Below the pieces are notes generated by a model. It saw nothing but the letters and a program-made list of their open reading frames with translations, was not told the DNA's origin and ran no database searches. From JALNZF01 sp964447405 (GTDB lineage: Bacteria > Nitrospirota > UBA9217), in contig CAYUSP010000004.1 of the NCBI GenBank assembly GCA_964447405.1, forward strand, positions 186,001 through 250,000: a DNA stretch of 64,000 bases. The letters are read 5' to 3'. This document shows, one piece after another, positions 25,080 to 33,276 of the stretch (positions are counted from its first letter, which is position 1; each line of letters begins with the position of its first letter). The position numbers and the translations under genes were made by a program.

Positions 25080-25199
25080 ATGAGGCGTATTGTGATACTG
25101 ATGGTAGTTGCAGTTGTTATGCTGCTGGCTTTTTCAGCCTGTTTTCCGCACCATCCCGGACGGCATGTGCCCTCGCACCGGGGAGTACCACTTCCGTAG
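25080..25199 (+). CDS. 39-aa small lipoprotein
   Basis: AAGGAGG sits 5 nt before an ATG that opens a 39-residue frame: a basic start (MRR), a hydrophobic stretch, a lipobox ending AFSAC (Cys21), then a 19-residue mature peptide rich in His, Pro and Arg (HHPGRHVPSHRGVPLP). A promoter lies upstream and a strong terminator 32 bp downstream, so it is a monocistronic unit. It resembles entericidin-like small lipoproteins only in size and layout. The His/Arg-rich tail might bind metal or the anionic envelope; this is a guess. Confidence 0.65.
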   Translation: MRRIVILMVVAVVMLLAFSACFPHHPGRHVPSHRGVPLP

Positions 25200-25230
25200 A
25201 CTCTTGTAGCACATACTTTTATACATCACG

Positions 25231-25266
25231 ATAAAGCCTTGCAGGCGACTCGATGCAGGGCTTTAT
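25231..25266 (+). terminator. Terminator of small lipoprotein gene
   Basis: A 13-bp stem, ATAAAGCCTTGCA against TGCAGGGCTTTAT (near-perfect), with a 10-nt loop. The flanking A and T bases allow action on either strand. Confidence 0.7.
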
Positions 25267-25498
25267 CGTTTGGAGATCAAATACCCATCATACAGGTAAA
25301 ACGCCATTATTACCTTGCATCACATGATCGGAAAGGTTTATCATTAAGTGCGACATAGTTAGGACATGCCTTTCGTTGCACCTGCCTGTTCAGACACTCC
25401 CTGTGATCTTTCGAGATTCGTGAAAGAGGAAATCTTAACTGCACGATGCAAACGATGCAGTCGTACGAATGCGGAAGAATGGCAAGGAGGAAACGATC

Positions 25499-26074
25499 AT
25501 GAAGCAGAAAAGCAAAATTGCGTATTTGTTGCTTGCGGGAATTATGATGGCCACGTTTATCTCGGGTTGCGGGAAAAGCAGTAGCAGCGGGAGCAGCGGC
25601 CCTACCCCCTATCCTCAAAATGTGCTGGACTCGGATGTGGTCTGGCAAATCGGCAGCGGAGTAGGCACTATTTACAATCAGAACCTGGCAGGACATCCTG
25701 TCGGAAATCAGAATATTCCATCCGCCAGTTGCCCGCTTGGCGGCACAGTGGCTATCACGGGAACAACAGGTTATGGAAGCAATAACAGTATTACAACCGT
25801 AAACCTCACGTATAACATGACGAACTGCAGGATATCAGGAACGGGCAGCGCCACCGGATCCGGCGTCATGCTTACACTTACGGGCACTCTTACCTATACG
25901 GGCTCTTTCGCCAGCGGTTATACGAGTACAAACTTTCAGTCAACCAGTTTGCGCATGGATGGGGTGGCAACACGAAGCGCTTATACGGATGGCATCATTG
26001 CTCAGGATTGCAGCGTGTCAGGCACTAATAATGGGACCGCCATTTATGGGCTGATATGCGGGAGAACGTATTAG
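25499..26074 (+). CDS. Ser/Gly/Thr-rich lipoprotein, unknown
   Basis: 191 residues; the ATG at 25499 is chosen because AAGGAGG lies 7 nt upstream. Signal peptide with lipobox ending FISGC (Cys24), then a low-complexity linker (GKSSSSGSSG). The rest is Thr/Ser/Gly-rich with many alternating hydrophobic residues, as in beta-sandwich or beta-helix surface proteins, and two late Cys residues (CSVSG and CGRTY). No family recognised. It ends 175 bp before the tRNA gene on the other strand. Confidence 0.7.
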   Translation: MKQKSKIAYLLLAGIMMATFISGCGKSSSSGSSGPTPYPQNVLDSDVVWQIGSGVGTIYNQNLAGHPVGNQNIPSASCPLGGTVAITGTTGYGSNNSITTVNLTYNMTNCRISGTGSATGSGVMLTLTGTLTYTGSFASGYTSTNFQSTSLRMDGVATRSAYTDGIIAQDCSVSGTNNGTAIYGLICGRTY

Positions 26075-26194
26075 CTTACAGCGGAGAGCCGGATTTTAAT
26101 CTTTCCCGACAGGCGTCGGTGGTGCAGGAATGTTACATACGACACGAGTATCGCTACTACAACCTCTCTCTGCGACCGATGATGGATAACGCAA

Positions 26195-26226
26195 AAAGCC
26201 TTGCATGGATTTCCATGCAAGGCTTT
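26195..26226 (-). terminator. Terminator of tRNA-Ala
   Basis: Perfect 15-bp stem AAAGCCTTGCATGGA/TCCATGCAAGGCTTT with a 2-base centre, followed on the minus strand by TT then GCG. It can also stop plus-strand transcription from the lipoprotein gene. Confidence 0.75.
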
Positions 26227-26249
26227 GCTGTAGGGGTAAGAAGAAAAAT

Positions 26250-26325
<76 letters not shown>

Positions 26326-26507
26326 ATACAGACCTGGACAACAGCCTGAATAAGTTTTTGACAGCGGGTAATCTAATACATCATCCGGAATAAATCAAGG
26401 AAAATTTTGTCGGACAGGCAGCAGCTGTCCGCATCCGATCATTTTATTCTTTTCCTTACTTCTTACCTCTACCTACTTAATTTCTACCTTCTGCCCTACT
26501 GTAGTTA

Positions 26508-26536
26508 TTGACAAATCCCCCGTTCTTCGCTATAGT
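26508..26536 (+). promoter_or_regulatory. Strong sigma-70 promoter of 36-aa gene/LpoA-like operon
   Basis: TTGACA (26508-26513), exactly 17 bp, TATAGT (26531-26536); transcription would start about 26543, and the first ATG is at 26581. Confidence 0.75.
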
Positions 26537-26580
26537 GTGCAGGCTCGTGACACTGATTTTATTGAAAGGAGATTCATTTC

Positions 26581-26691
26581 ATGCGTGAACGGCAGAAAGA
26601 ACTAGACCGCAGACGGAAACGCAAGGAAGAAGTACTGAAGGCCAAACGCAAGGCAGCGAAGGCCGAAGCAGCAGCAATAAAAGGAAAGTAA
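26581..26691 (+). CDS. 36-aa highly basic small protein
   Basis: AAAGGAG 9 nt upstream of ATG; 36 codons. The peptide is almost entirely charged and helical: an N-terminal Arg/Glu/Lys-rich half (ERQKELDRRRKRKEEV) then a Lys/Ala half ending AAAIKGK. A near-consensus promoter drives it, and its stop is 3 bp before the start of the lipoprotein gene, so it acts as the leader gene of that operon. It is probably a single amphipathic helix; RNA or ribosome binding is possible from charge. No family is assigned with certainty. Confidence 0.6.
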   Translation: MRERQKELDRRRKRKEEVLKAKRKAAKAEAAAIKGK

Positions 26692-26694
26692 TCC

Positions 26695-28626
26695 ATGCCG
26701 TTTTGGCGCACCCTCTCCCTCACCAAGCTCATACTGGTTCTCATCGTACTGTCTGCTGCTCTTATCCCGGCTGGTTGCGCACCCAAGCTGCCGCCGGAGC
26801 CTGCCTGGGAAAAGAACGCCCGGGAAATCCTTGACCAGGCTGAGAATTTCCTGGCAGGCAAACAGTACGAACAATCGGCAAAAACCGTTGAAAGTTATTT
26901 TGTCCAGTATCCCGCGAGCAAGCAGCGAGACCGCGCCCTCTACCTTATGGGTGAGATCCGACTGACGCTTCGCGACTACGCGCGCGGCCTCTCATACTAC
27001 AAGGAAATCATTGAGCGGTACCCGTCATCCACCTTCATCCTCCAGGCGCGCTACAAGCTCGGCATCTGCTACTTTGAACTAAAGGAATACGACCTCGCCA
27101 TAGCCAATCTCGAGGACCGTAGCAAGATCAGCGACCCTGCCCAGCTTCGGCGCACCGCGGAAATGCTTGCGACCGCGTATCTGTTCAAGAAGCATCATCC
27201 CGCTGCGGTAAAAGAGCTGTCTGCGCTGTCCGAAATGACGCAGGACGAAAAGCAGAAGGCCGGATACCGCGACCGGGTCCGTGAGATCGTCAACACGAAC
27301 CTGACCGAGGAAGAACTGAGATCGCTGTCAATGCAGTCAGCCTACCCGTCGGACATTGCCCGCCTCAAACTCGCAGGTATGCTCATCGAGCAGCGGAATT
27401 TTCGCGATGCAATCACCATCAGCAGGGACTTTCTTGACAAATTCCCCGGACATCCGGAAAAAACGCGCGCGGAAATGCAGTTGAGCGAAGCGACCGCGAG
27501 GCTTGTTGCTCCCCGGTATCATATCGGCGCGCTTCTGCCGCAGTCAGGGCAGCTCGCCTTTTTCGGAGACCGGGTACTGAAAGGCATCCAGCTTGCCGTG
27601 CATACGTATAATCTGATTGATCCTGAAAACCGGGTAGAGGTCCTCATCAGGGACACCGGAGGCTCCCCGGACAAGGCGCTCGCGGCGCTTACGGAGCTTG
27701 CCTCACAAGGCATCGTGGCCGCCATCGGCCCGCTGCTGACCAAGGAGGCTGAAGCGCTGGCCCCTGCCCTGGAAAAACTGAAGGTTCCCGTTATCACACC
27801 CGCTGCATCCGGCGACGGCATCGGCAGACTGAGCCCCTGGCTGTTCAGGAACGCGCTTACCAATTCTACACAGGCAGCTGCCGCGGCCCAGTATGCGCTC
27901 GGGCTCAACCTGAAAAAATTCGTCTTGTTCTATCCGGATGACGCCTATGGCAGGGATCTGGCGCGCCTGTTCACGCGGGGGCTGGAACGGAATGCCGAGA
28001 TTCTCGCATCCATCGCCTATCCGCCCGATGTCAAGGACTTCGGCCCGTACGCACGCAAGGTCATGGAGATCGATCTCCGGTCCCGGAAAGTGATCATCCC
28101 CGAGGATGACGCTGAACGGAAAAAGCTATTGAATGATTTCACGCCAAGCTTTGATGCGCTCTATCTCCCGGGCCATGCTGAAAAGGTGGGACTCATCATC
28201 CCCCAGCTCGCTTTTTACAACATCAAAGGCATCGCGCTGATCGGATCGAACAACTGGCATACCCCTGACCTGCTCGAGCGCGCCGACCGCCATGCTGACG
28301 GTGCGGTTTTCCCGGACGGTTTTTTCCCGGAAAGCCCGGACCCGGCTATCAAACAGGTCATCGATGCCTACCGCTCGGCCTATCAGGAGGCGCCGGACAT
28401 CCTCGCGGCACAGGCGTATGACGCCACCATGATGGTTCTCATGTTCCTTAAGGACAGGAAGGACACTCCTCTTGCCATACGCGACAAGCTGCTCAGCCTG
28501 AAGGACTACCCGGGAATATCCGGATCGACCACATTCCCTGGTGTCGGCGAAGCGCAGAAGAAGCTCTTCCTCATCAAGGTGCAGGACGGTAATTTTGTCT
28601 CTGCAACAGCTGAAAAGCAGCCCTGA
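26695..28626 (+). CDS. LpoA-like lipoprotein: TPR plus periplasmic-binding fold
   Basis: 643 residues. Signal peptide with lipobox ending IPAGC (Cys28). Residues about 35-260 are tetratricopeptide repeats (QYEQSAKTVESYFVQYPASK, RDYARGLSYYKEIIERYPSS). Residues about 280-640 form a type I periplasmic-binding fold related to branched-chain amino-acid receptors (HIGALLPQSGQLAFFGDRVL, AAIGPLLTKEAEAL, FYPDDAYGRDLARLF). This two-part layout is that of LpoA/LppC-type activators of penicillin-binding protein 1A. An uncoupled amino-acid or other ligand receptor is the alternative, since no ABC transporter is nearby. Confidence 0.82.
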   Translation: MPFWRTLSLTKLILVLIVLSAALIPAGCAPKLPPEPAWEKNAREILDQAENFLAGKQYEQSAKTVESYFVQYPASKQRDRALYLMGEIRLTLRDYARGLSYYKEIIERYPSSTFILQARYKLGICYFELKEYDLAIANLEDRSKISDPAQLRRTAEMLATAYLFKKHHPAAVKELSALSEMTQDEKQKAGYRDRVREIVNTNLTEEELRSLSMQSAYPSDIARLKLAGMLIEQRNFRDAITISRDFLDKFPGHPEKTRAEMQLSEATARLVAPRYHIGALLPQSGQLAFFGDRVLKGIQLAVHTYNLIDPENRVEVLIRDTGGSPDKALAALTELASQGIVAAIGPLLTKEAEALAPALEKLKVPVITPAASGDGIGRLSPWLFRNALTNSTQAAAAAQYALGLNLKKFVLFYPDDAYGRDLARLFTRGLERNAEILASIAYPPDVKDFGPYARKVMEIDLRSRKVIIPEDDAERKKLLNDFTPSFDALYLPGHAEKVGLIIPQLAFYNIKGIALIGSNNWHTPDLLERADRHADGAVFPDGFFPESPDPAIKQVIDAYRSAYQEAPDILAAQAYDATMMVLMFLKDRKDTPLAIRDKLLSLKDYPGISGSTTFPGVGEAQKKLFLIKVQDGNFVSATAEKQP

Positions 28627-28678
28627 GCGCCTTTTCCCTTGACAAGCCCCGGCCTTTTCTTTTAGTATCGCTCTGCTC

Positions 28679-29356
28679 ATGACCGAACTGCATATCATAC
28701 AGAAAATCGCCATCATGGCGCCACCCCTCATCTTTGCCATTGTGCTTCATGAGGTCGCGCACGGCTGGGTCGCGAACAGGCTCGGCGATCATACCGCGCG
28801 GGACATGGGCCGGCTCACCCTGAATCCGATCTCGCATATCGATCTCTTCGGTACGATCATCATGCCGATCGCCCTGTTCGTGCTCACCGACGGACGGTTC
28901 GTGTTCGGTTCAGCAAAACCCGTTCCGATCAATCCCAATAATTTCAAGAATCCCCGGAAAGACATGGCCATCTCATCCATCGCCGGGCCGGCGATCAACC
29001 TGATCATGGCCATCAGCTTCACGTTCGTACTCCGTGTAATCGTTGCAGGCCTTGACAACAAGATGCCCCAGCAATACTGGAACTGGTTTGCCGTACCATT
29101 TTCCTACATGCTCGTCTACGGGATCATGATCAATGTAGTGCTTGCCGTGCTCAATATGATACCCATCCCGCCCCTGGACGGGAGCAGGGTCGCCTACTGG
29201 CTTCTCCCCCTCAAGCAGGCGGCGGTATATTACCGGCTTGAGCCCTACGGCATGTTCATTGTCCTGGGGCTTTTCATGCTGGGCGTACTGGACAAGGTCA
29301 TGACGCCGGTCGTAAGTCTGCTGCTTGCGCTCCTCATCGGTGAAAAACTGTTTTAA
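28679..29356 (+). CDS. Site-2 protease-family membrane metalloprotease (M50)
   Basis: 225 residues with about six membrane segments. Zinc ligands HEVAHGW (about 23-29, HExxH form) and the distal NMIPIPPLDGSRV (about 157-169, NPxPxLDG-like) define the short single-domain M50B subgroup (rhomboid-independent, no PDZ or CBS domain). Such proteins cleave transmembrane segments within the bilayer; the substrate is unknown. It is followed 75 bp later by trpS, a pairing I recall in several Deltaproteobacteria- and Nitrospirota-like genomes. Confidence 0.88.
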   Translation: MTELHIIQKIAIMAPPLIFAIVLHEVAHGWVANRLGDHTARDMGRLTLNPISHIDLFGTIIMPIALFVLTDGRFVFGSAKPVPINPNNFKNPRKDMAISSIAGPAINLIMAISFTFVLRVIVAGLDNKMPQQYWNWFAVPFSYMLVYGIMINVVLAVLNMIPIPPLDGSRVAYWLLPLKQAAVYYRLEPYGMFIVLGLFMLGVLDKVMTPVVSLLLALLIGEKLF

Positions 29357-29431
29357 GAGTCAACGCGGGAAACCGGGGATTGAGCAACAGCAGCGCAGAA
29401 GCACCCAAAGGATCAAAAGGACTTCTTACCT

Positions 29432-30415
29432 ATGCCTAAACAACGTGTCTTAAGCGGAATGCAGCCGAGCGGGCTCCTGCACCTTGGCAATCTCATGGGT
29501 GCGCTCAACAACTGGCGCAGCCTCCAGGACCAGTACGAGTGCTACTACTTCATCGCGGATTGGCATGCGCTTACCACGAATTACGCTGATACGTCGAAAC
29601 TCAGGACGTATGTCCACGAAATGGTCATCGACTGGCTTGCCGCCGGGCTCGATCCTGAAAAAGCCGTTCTCTTCCGCCAGTCCTTCGTGCCCGAACATGC
29701 CGTTCTCCACGTGCTCCTGTCCATGTCCACACCGCTTCCCTGGCTCGAACGCGTTCCCAGCTACAAGGAAAAGATGGACCAGATCCAGGACCGGGAGATG
29801 AACACCTACGGATTCCTGGGCTATCCCGTACTCCAGGCAGCGGACATACTGATCTACAAGGCGCATTTCGTTCCCGTGGGCATTGACCAGCTCCCGCACC
29901 TGGAGCTCACCCGTGAGATAGGACGGCGCTTCGACCAGTTCTACGGCGAAGTGTTCCCGGAACCGCAACCGCTCATGACCGAGTATCCCAAGCTGCCCGG
30001 CACCGACGGCCGCAAGATGAGCAAGAGCTACAACAACTGTCTGTATCTGTCAGACAGCCCCGAAGTAATCACCAAAAAGGTCATGGCCATGGTGACTGAC
30101 CCGGCGCGCGTGCGGCGTCAGGATCCCGGCAACCCCGAGGTCTGCCCGTTGTATGCGCTGAACAAGATCTTCGCGCCCAAAGAATGGTGCGATCATGTCA
30201 ATGTCGAATGCCGAAGCGCGGGCATAGGATGCGTGGATGACAAAAAAGAGTTCCTGAAGCATCTTCTCGCTTATCTCAAGCCGATTCAGGACCGCAGAAT
30301 GGAACTGTCCGCCAAACCCGGGCGCATCGCGGAGATCATTGTCGAAGGATCGAAAAAAGCCCGCACCGTTGCGCAGACGACCCTGGCTGAAGTGAACGAG
30401 GCGATGAAACTGTGA
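29432..30415 (+). CDS. trpS: Tryptophanyl-tRNA synthetase
   Basis: 327 residues, usual bacterial length. Class I signatures: HLGN (17-20, HIGH-like) within SGLLHLGNLMGALNNW, and KMSKSYNN (about 195-202). It charges tRNA-Trp with tryptophan. A GGACT sequence a little upstream of the ATG is a modest ribosome binding site. Confidence 0.97.
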   Translation: MPKQRVLSGMQPSGLLHLGNLMGALNNWRSLQDQYECYYFIADWHALTTNYADTSKLRTYVHEMVIDWLAAGLDPEKAVLFRQSFVPEHAVLHVLLSMSTPLPWLERVPSYKEKMDQIQDREMNTYGFLGYPVLQAADILIYKAHFVPVGIDQLPHLELTREIGRRFDQFYGEVFPEPQPLMTEYPKLPGTDGRKMSKSYNNCLYLSDSPEVITKKVMAMVTDPARVRRQDPGNPEVCPLYALNKIFAPKEWCDHVNVECRSAGIGCVDDKKEFLKHLLAYLKPIQDRRMELSAKPGRIAEIIVEGSKKARTVAQTTLAEVNEAMKL

Positions 30416-30432
30416 GCTTCCGCCTCTCTTTA

Positions 30433-30565
30433 TTAACCACGGACGACTTCTTCGCTCACGGTAAATAAAAAAAACCGGTAGATCGGACTTCACTCGCTCT
30501 AACTACGGTAACTTTGATTTTCATATTTTATTCATCAGCGTTTATCCGTGTTAATCCGTGGTTAA
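30433..30565. repeat. Inverted repeat, TTAACCACGGA family
   Basis: TTAACCACGGA (30433-30443) and the matching TCCGTGGTTAA (30555-30565) bracket a degenerate hairpin after trpS; inner words TTTATCCGTGTTAA recur. Same family as 18606-18739. Confidence 0.65.
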
Positions 30566-30633
30566 ATGCTCTTCCCAGGATTTATGTCCCGCACTCGGGA
30601 CCCGTGCCTGTAATTGCTCTTCTGTAAAACTCC

Positions 30634-30662
30634 TTGACAATACCCCACGTCTCACCTATTAT
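30634..30662 (+). promoter_or_regulatory. Promoter of polyprenyl synthase operon
   Basis: TTGACA (30634-30639), 17-bp spacer, TATTAT (30657-30662), 31 nt before the ATG at 30693. Confidence 0.7.
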
Positions 30663-30692
30663 TCAAAAAGACGTCTATTCAGGAAAAACCTC

Positions 30693-31676
30693 ATGATAAC
30701 AACCCTTCAGGATGTATTAAAAGAATACAAGTCCGATATGGAGCGCATGGAGCACAGGATCCATGAGAGCCTGGGCACCGACGTTCCCCTCATCAAACAA
30801 GTCAGCAAGTACATCCTCGGCGCTGGCGGCAAACGGTTCCGGCCGCTTCTCCACCTCCTTGCTGCTCGGCTCTGCGGATATCGCGAGCACAATGCTGAAT
30901 ACATGCTCGGCTGCGTTGTCGAATACATTCATACCGCTTCACTCCTGCACGACGATGTCGTGGACGAGGCGAGCGTGCGCCGAGGTAGGTCTTCCGCAAA
31001 TTCCCTGTGGGGAAACCAGGCCAGCATCCTCGTCGGTGACTACCTCTATTCCAAAGCCCTCTACCACGCCGTCCGCCTCCAGAACCAGAGAGTCATGGAT
31101 GTCCTGTCGGAAACCACGACCACCATGTCCGAAGGCGAAGTGCTCCAGCTCATGCATATCCAGAACGCGGATATCACCGAAGCGGACTATTTCCGCCTGG
31201 TGGAATGCAAAACTGGCGTGCTCATTTCCGCTTCCTGCCGGCTCGGCGCCATCATCAGCAAGGCTCCTCTGTCACAGGAGGACGCCCTCACCGCTTTCGG
31301 GAAAAAACTGGGGCTCGCGTTTCAGATCACCGACGACACCCTTGACTATGCTGCTGACCAGAAACAGCTCGGCAAGGTGCTCGGCAAAGACCTCGCCGAA
31401 GGCAAGGTCACCCTGCCGCTCATCTATCTCATGCGCAAGGCCGACGGAGGTGAAAAGGACAACCTGCGGAACATCCTGAACGCCGAAACCATCGGCGAGA
31501 ACGACCTGTCCTACACTCTGGGCCTGATGACAAAACACGGGGCGGTCAACGATGCGCTCAATCTGGCGCAGACGCTCTCGAACGAGGCAAAGCATGCGCT
31601 GGCTGCGTTCCCCGAATCGTCGCCGCGCCAGGCCCTCGCCGCTCTTGCTGACTACGTCGTTCAGCGGGAGATGTAA
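30693..31676 (+). CDS. ispB: Trans-polyprenyl diphosphate synthase
   Basis: 327 residues from the ATG at 30693, which follows the promoter and AGGAAA; the frame upstream is non-coding. First Asp-rich motif LLHDDVVDEA (about 83-92) and second TDDTLDYAAD (about 210-219) bind Mg-diphosphate. The N-terminal GAGGKRFRPLL segment binds isopentenyl diphosphate. It probably makes the octaprenyl- or longer side chain of the respiratory quinone; chain length cannot be read safely. It overlaps the next start by one base (TAATG). Confidence 0.9.
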   Translation: MITTLQDVLKEYKSDMERMEHRIHESLGTDVPLIKQVSKYILGAGGKRFRPLLHLLAARLCGYREHNAEYMLGCVVEYIHTASLLHDDVVDEASVRRGRSSANSLWGNQASILVGDYLYSKALYHAVRLQNQRVMDVLSETTTTMSEGEVLQLMHIQNADITEADYFRLVECKTGVLISASCRLGAIISKAPLSQEDALTAFGKKLGLAFQITDDTLDYAADQKQLGKVLGKDLAEGKVTLPLIYLMRKADGGEKDNLRNILNAETIGENDLSYTLGLMTKHGAVNDALNLAQTLSNEAKHALAAFPESSPRQALAALADYVVQREM

Positions 31677-32185
31677 TGCATCCCCTGGTCAAGCTTGCTC
31701 AACGTGCCGTCGAACTCTATGTCAGGGACCGCGAAATCCTTGACATACAGGATGATGAACTGCCGCCTGACATGAGGGAACGCGCGGGAGTTTTCGTTTG
31801 TCTCAAGATTCACGGAGTGCTGCGCGGCTGCATCGGCACCTTCCAGCCCCAGGAACCTTCGATAGCCCAGGAGACTGCAAGGAACGCTGTTAGCGCGGCA
31901 ACATGCGATCCGCGGTTTCCCTGCCTGCGGGCCGAAGAACTCGGTGATGTCGAGTACACTGTCGATGTCCTGACACAGCCGGAAAAGATCAACAGTAAAA
32001 AAGATCTCGATCCGCGGCGCTTTGGCGTCATTGTGCAGTCCGGCGCACGGCGCGGCCTGCTCCTGCCTGATCTCGAGGGCGTTGATACCGTGGATTACCA
32101 GATCAGCATCGCGATGCAGAAAGCCGGTATCCCGCCCGGCGCGCCGGTGGAGCTCTCTCGTTTCGAGGTCAGGCGGTACAAGTAG
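31676..32185 (+). CDS. amrA: AMMECR1-domain protein (AmmeMemoRadiSam system protein A)
   Basis: 169 residues forming one AMMECR1 domain, with the conserved HGVLRGCIGTF (about 44-54) and VSAATCDPRFPCLRAEEL (about 72-89) segments. In many bacteria it is linked with a Memo-like protein and a radical SAM enzyme; neither is adjacent here. The start overlaps the upstream prenyl synthase stop by one base. The biochemical role of the family is not established. Confidence 0.9.
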   Translation: MHPLVKLAQRAVELYVRDREILDIQDDELPPDMRERAGVFVCLKIHGVLRGCIGTFQPQEPSIAQETARNAVSAATCDPRFPCLRAEELGDVEYTVDVLTQPEKINSKKDLDPRRFGVIVQSGARRGLLLPDLEGVDTVDYQISIAMQKAGIPPGAPVELSRFEVRRYK

Positions 32186-32199
32186 AGAACAGAGGTAAC

Positions 32200-32308
32200 C
32201 GAAAGGCGTGTCGCGCAGAGCGCCCAGACAACCTTTGGAATCTGGTGCAAGTTCAAGTGCCCTGCCTTTCTTTTTCTTTGCGGCTTAGCGACTTTGCGCG
32301 ATAAAAGT
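32200..32308. repeat. Degenerate inverted repeat, TTTGCGGCTTTGCG family
   Basis: A left arm around CGTGTCGCGCAGAGCGCC and a right arm around TTTGCGGCTTAGCGACTTTG, imperfectly complementary. The right arm shares words with 51256-51288. Confidence 0.5.
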
Positions 32309-32354
32309 TTTTGATTTTTTATTTCTAACTCACCAAGGAGGATATACAGGAACG

Positions 32355-32681
32355 ATGGAACGATCTGACAGAAATGAAAAGGACGATGCGCAGAAGGCAA
32401 AATTGATTTTCTTCGCCGTTGCCGCACTGGTAACCTTGCTGCTGGGCTGGAGCTTCTACACGGCAAACACCGCACGTAAAGACAGGGACGCTGCCCGGCT
32501 GGAATCCGAGATGTTGAAGCAGGACAATGCAAAGCTCGAGCAGATGCTGAAGGACCAGAACCAGGTAAACGATGATCTCAAGAAGAAGCTGCAGGTCTGC
32601 GAGACTAAATCCAAGGCCAAGCCTGCGGCAAAAAAGAGCACCAGCACTAAGAAAACCTCGAAGACTAAAAAGGGCAAATAG
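32355..32681 (+). CDS. Membrane-anchored coiled-coil protein with Lys/Thr tail
   Basis: 108 residues: charged N-terminus, one membrane helix (about 17-36), coiled coil (about 40-80, LESEMLKQDNAKLEQMLKD) and a strongly basic tail (AAKKSTSTKKTSKTKKGK). The tail echoes the two microproteins at 4110-4387. The topology places the coiled coil and tail on the same side of the membrane; with a short charged N-terminus this could be periplasmic or cytoplasmic. No family recognised. Confidence 0.7.
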   Translation: MERSDRNEKDDAQKAKLIFFAVAALVTLLLGWSFYTANTARKDRDAARLESEMLKQDNAKLEQMLKDQNQVNDDLKKKLQVCETKSKAKPAAKKSTSTKKTSKTKKGK

Positions 32682-32729
32682 CCGCAGTAGCTTATCTCAT
32701 AACTTCATTATGCAGGAAGGGAGTCCACC

Positions 32730-33257
32730 TTGAAAAACCAGCCCATCCGATCCTTTGAGTACAAGAACGATTATCTGTACATTATCATCCGGCAGGCACC
32801 CGACGCGGGGCAGGACCGGTACGTCTTTTGCTGCGGGATCAACATATCCCGGTTCGACCCCATCTGCTGGGGCAAGGCGGGCATCTGTTCCAACCCGGCC
32901 TTTAAAGGTCTCCAGCAGCTCAGGGCCGATGTTTCCGGGTATGCGCAAAAAATGGGGGTCAAAACAAGGAGTGCGGAACACATCCCCTGCGGGCCCATAA
33001 CGCCCCGGGGAGACGGTTGGTACCGCGAAAGCGTCCTTCTCCTGGAAACCGGTTCTCCAAAAGCGCTCCAGAAGGTCCTAGAATTCAGCGTGACGGACCT
33101 GGTCAAAACAGTCCTGTTTGTCTGCGCCCCGGATGCCAAATTCCCGTCCGTGCTGCCCAATCCGCCACAAATGCAGAAATGGCTTGAATCGATGAGCGTC
33201 GTCAACTATAAGCAGGCAGCCCCGCCGCCGATCGCGAAGGCTCCGAAGGTTGGCTGA
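32730..33257 (+). CDS. Hypothetical cytoplasmic protein
   Basis: 175 residues from a TTG start, preferred because GGAAGGGAG lies upstream and the frame has no early ATG. Mixed alpha/beta composition, with Cys residues at CCGIN, CWGKAGIC and IPCGP in the first half and a Pro/Ala-rich C-terminal tail (AAPPPIAKAPKVG). No signal peptide. Family not recognised. It ends 19 bp before the HDAC-like start and may be cotranscribed. Confidence 0.65.
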   Translation: MKNQPIRSFEYKNDYLYIIIRQAPDAGQDRYVFCCGINISRFDPICWGKAGICSNPAFKGLQQLRADVSGYAQKMGVKTRSAEHIPCGPITPRGDGWYRESVLLLETGSPKALQKVLEFSVTDLVKTVLFVCAPDAKFPSVLPNPPQMQKWLESMSVVNYKQAAPPPIAKAPKVG

Positions 33258-33276
33258 CCATCATCACGCACTGATC

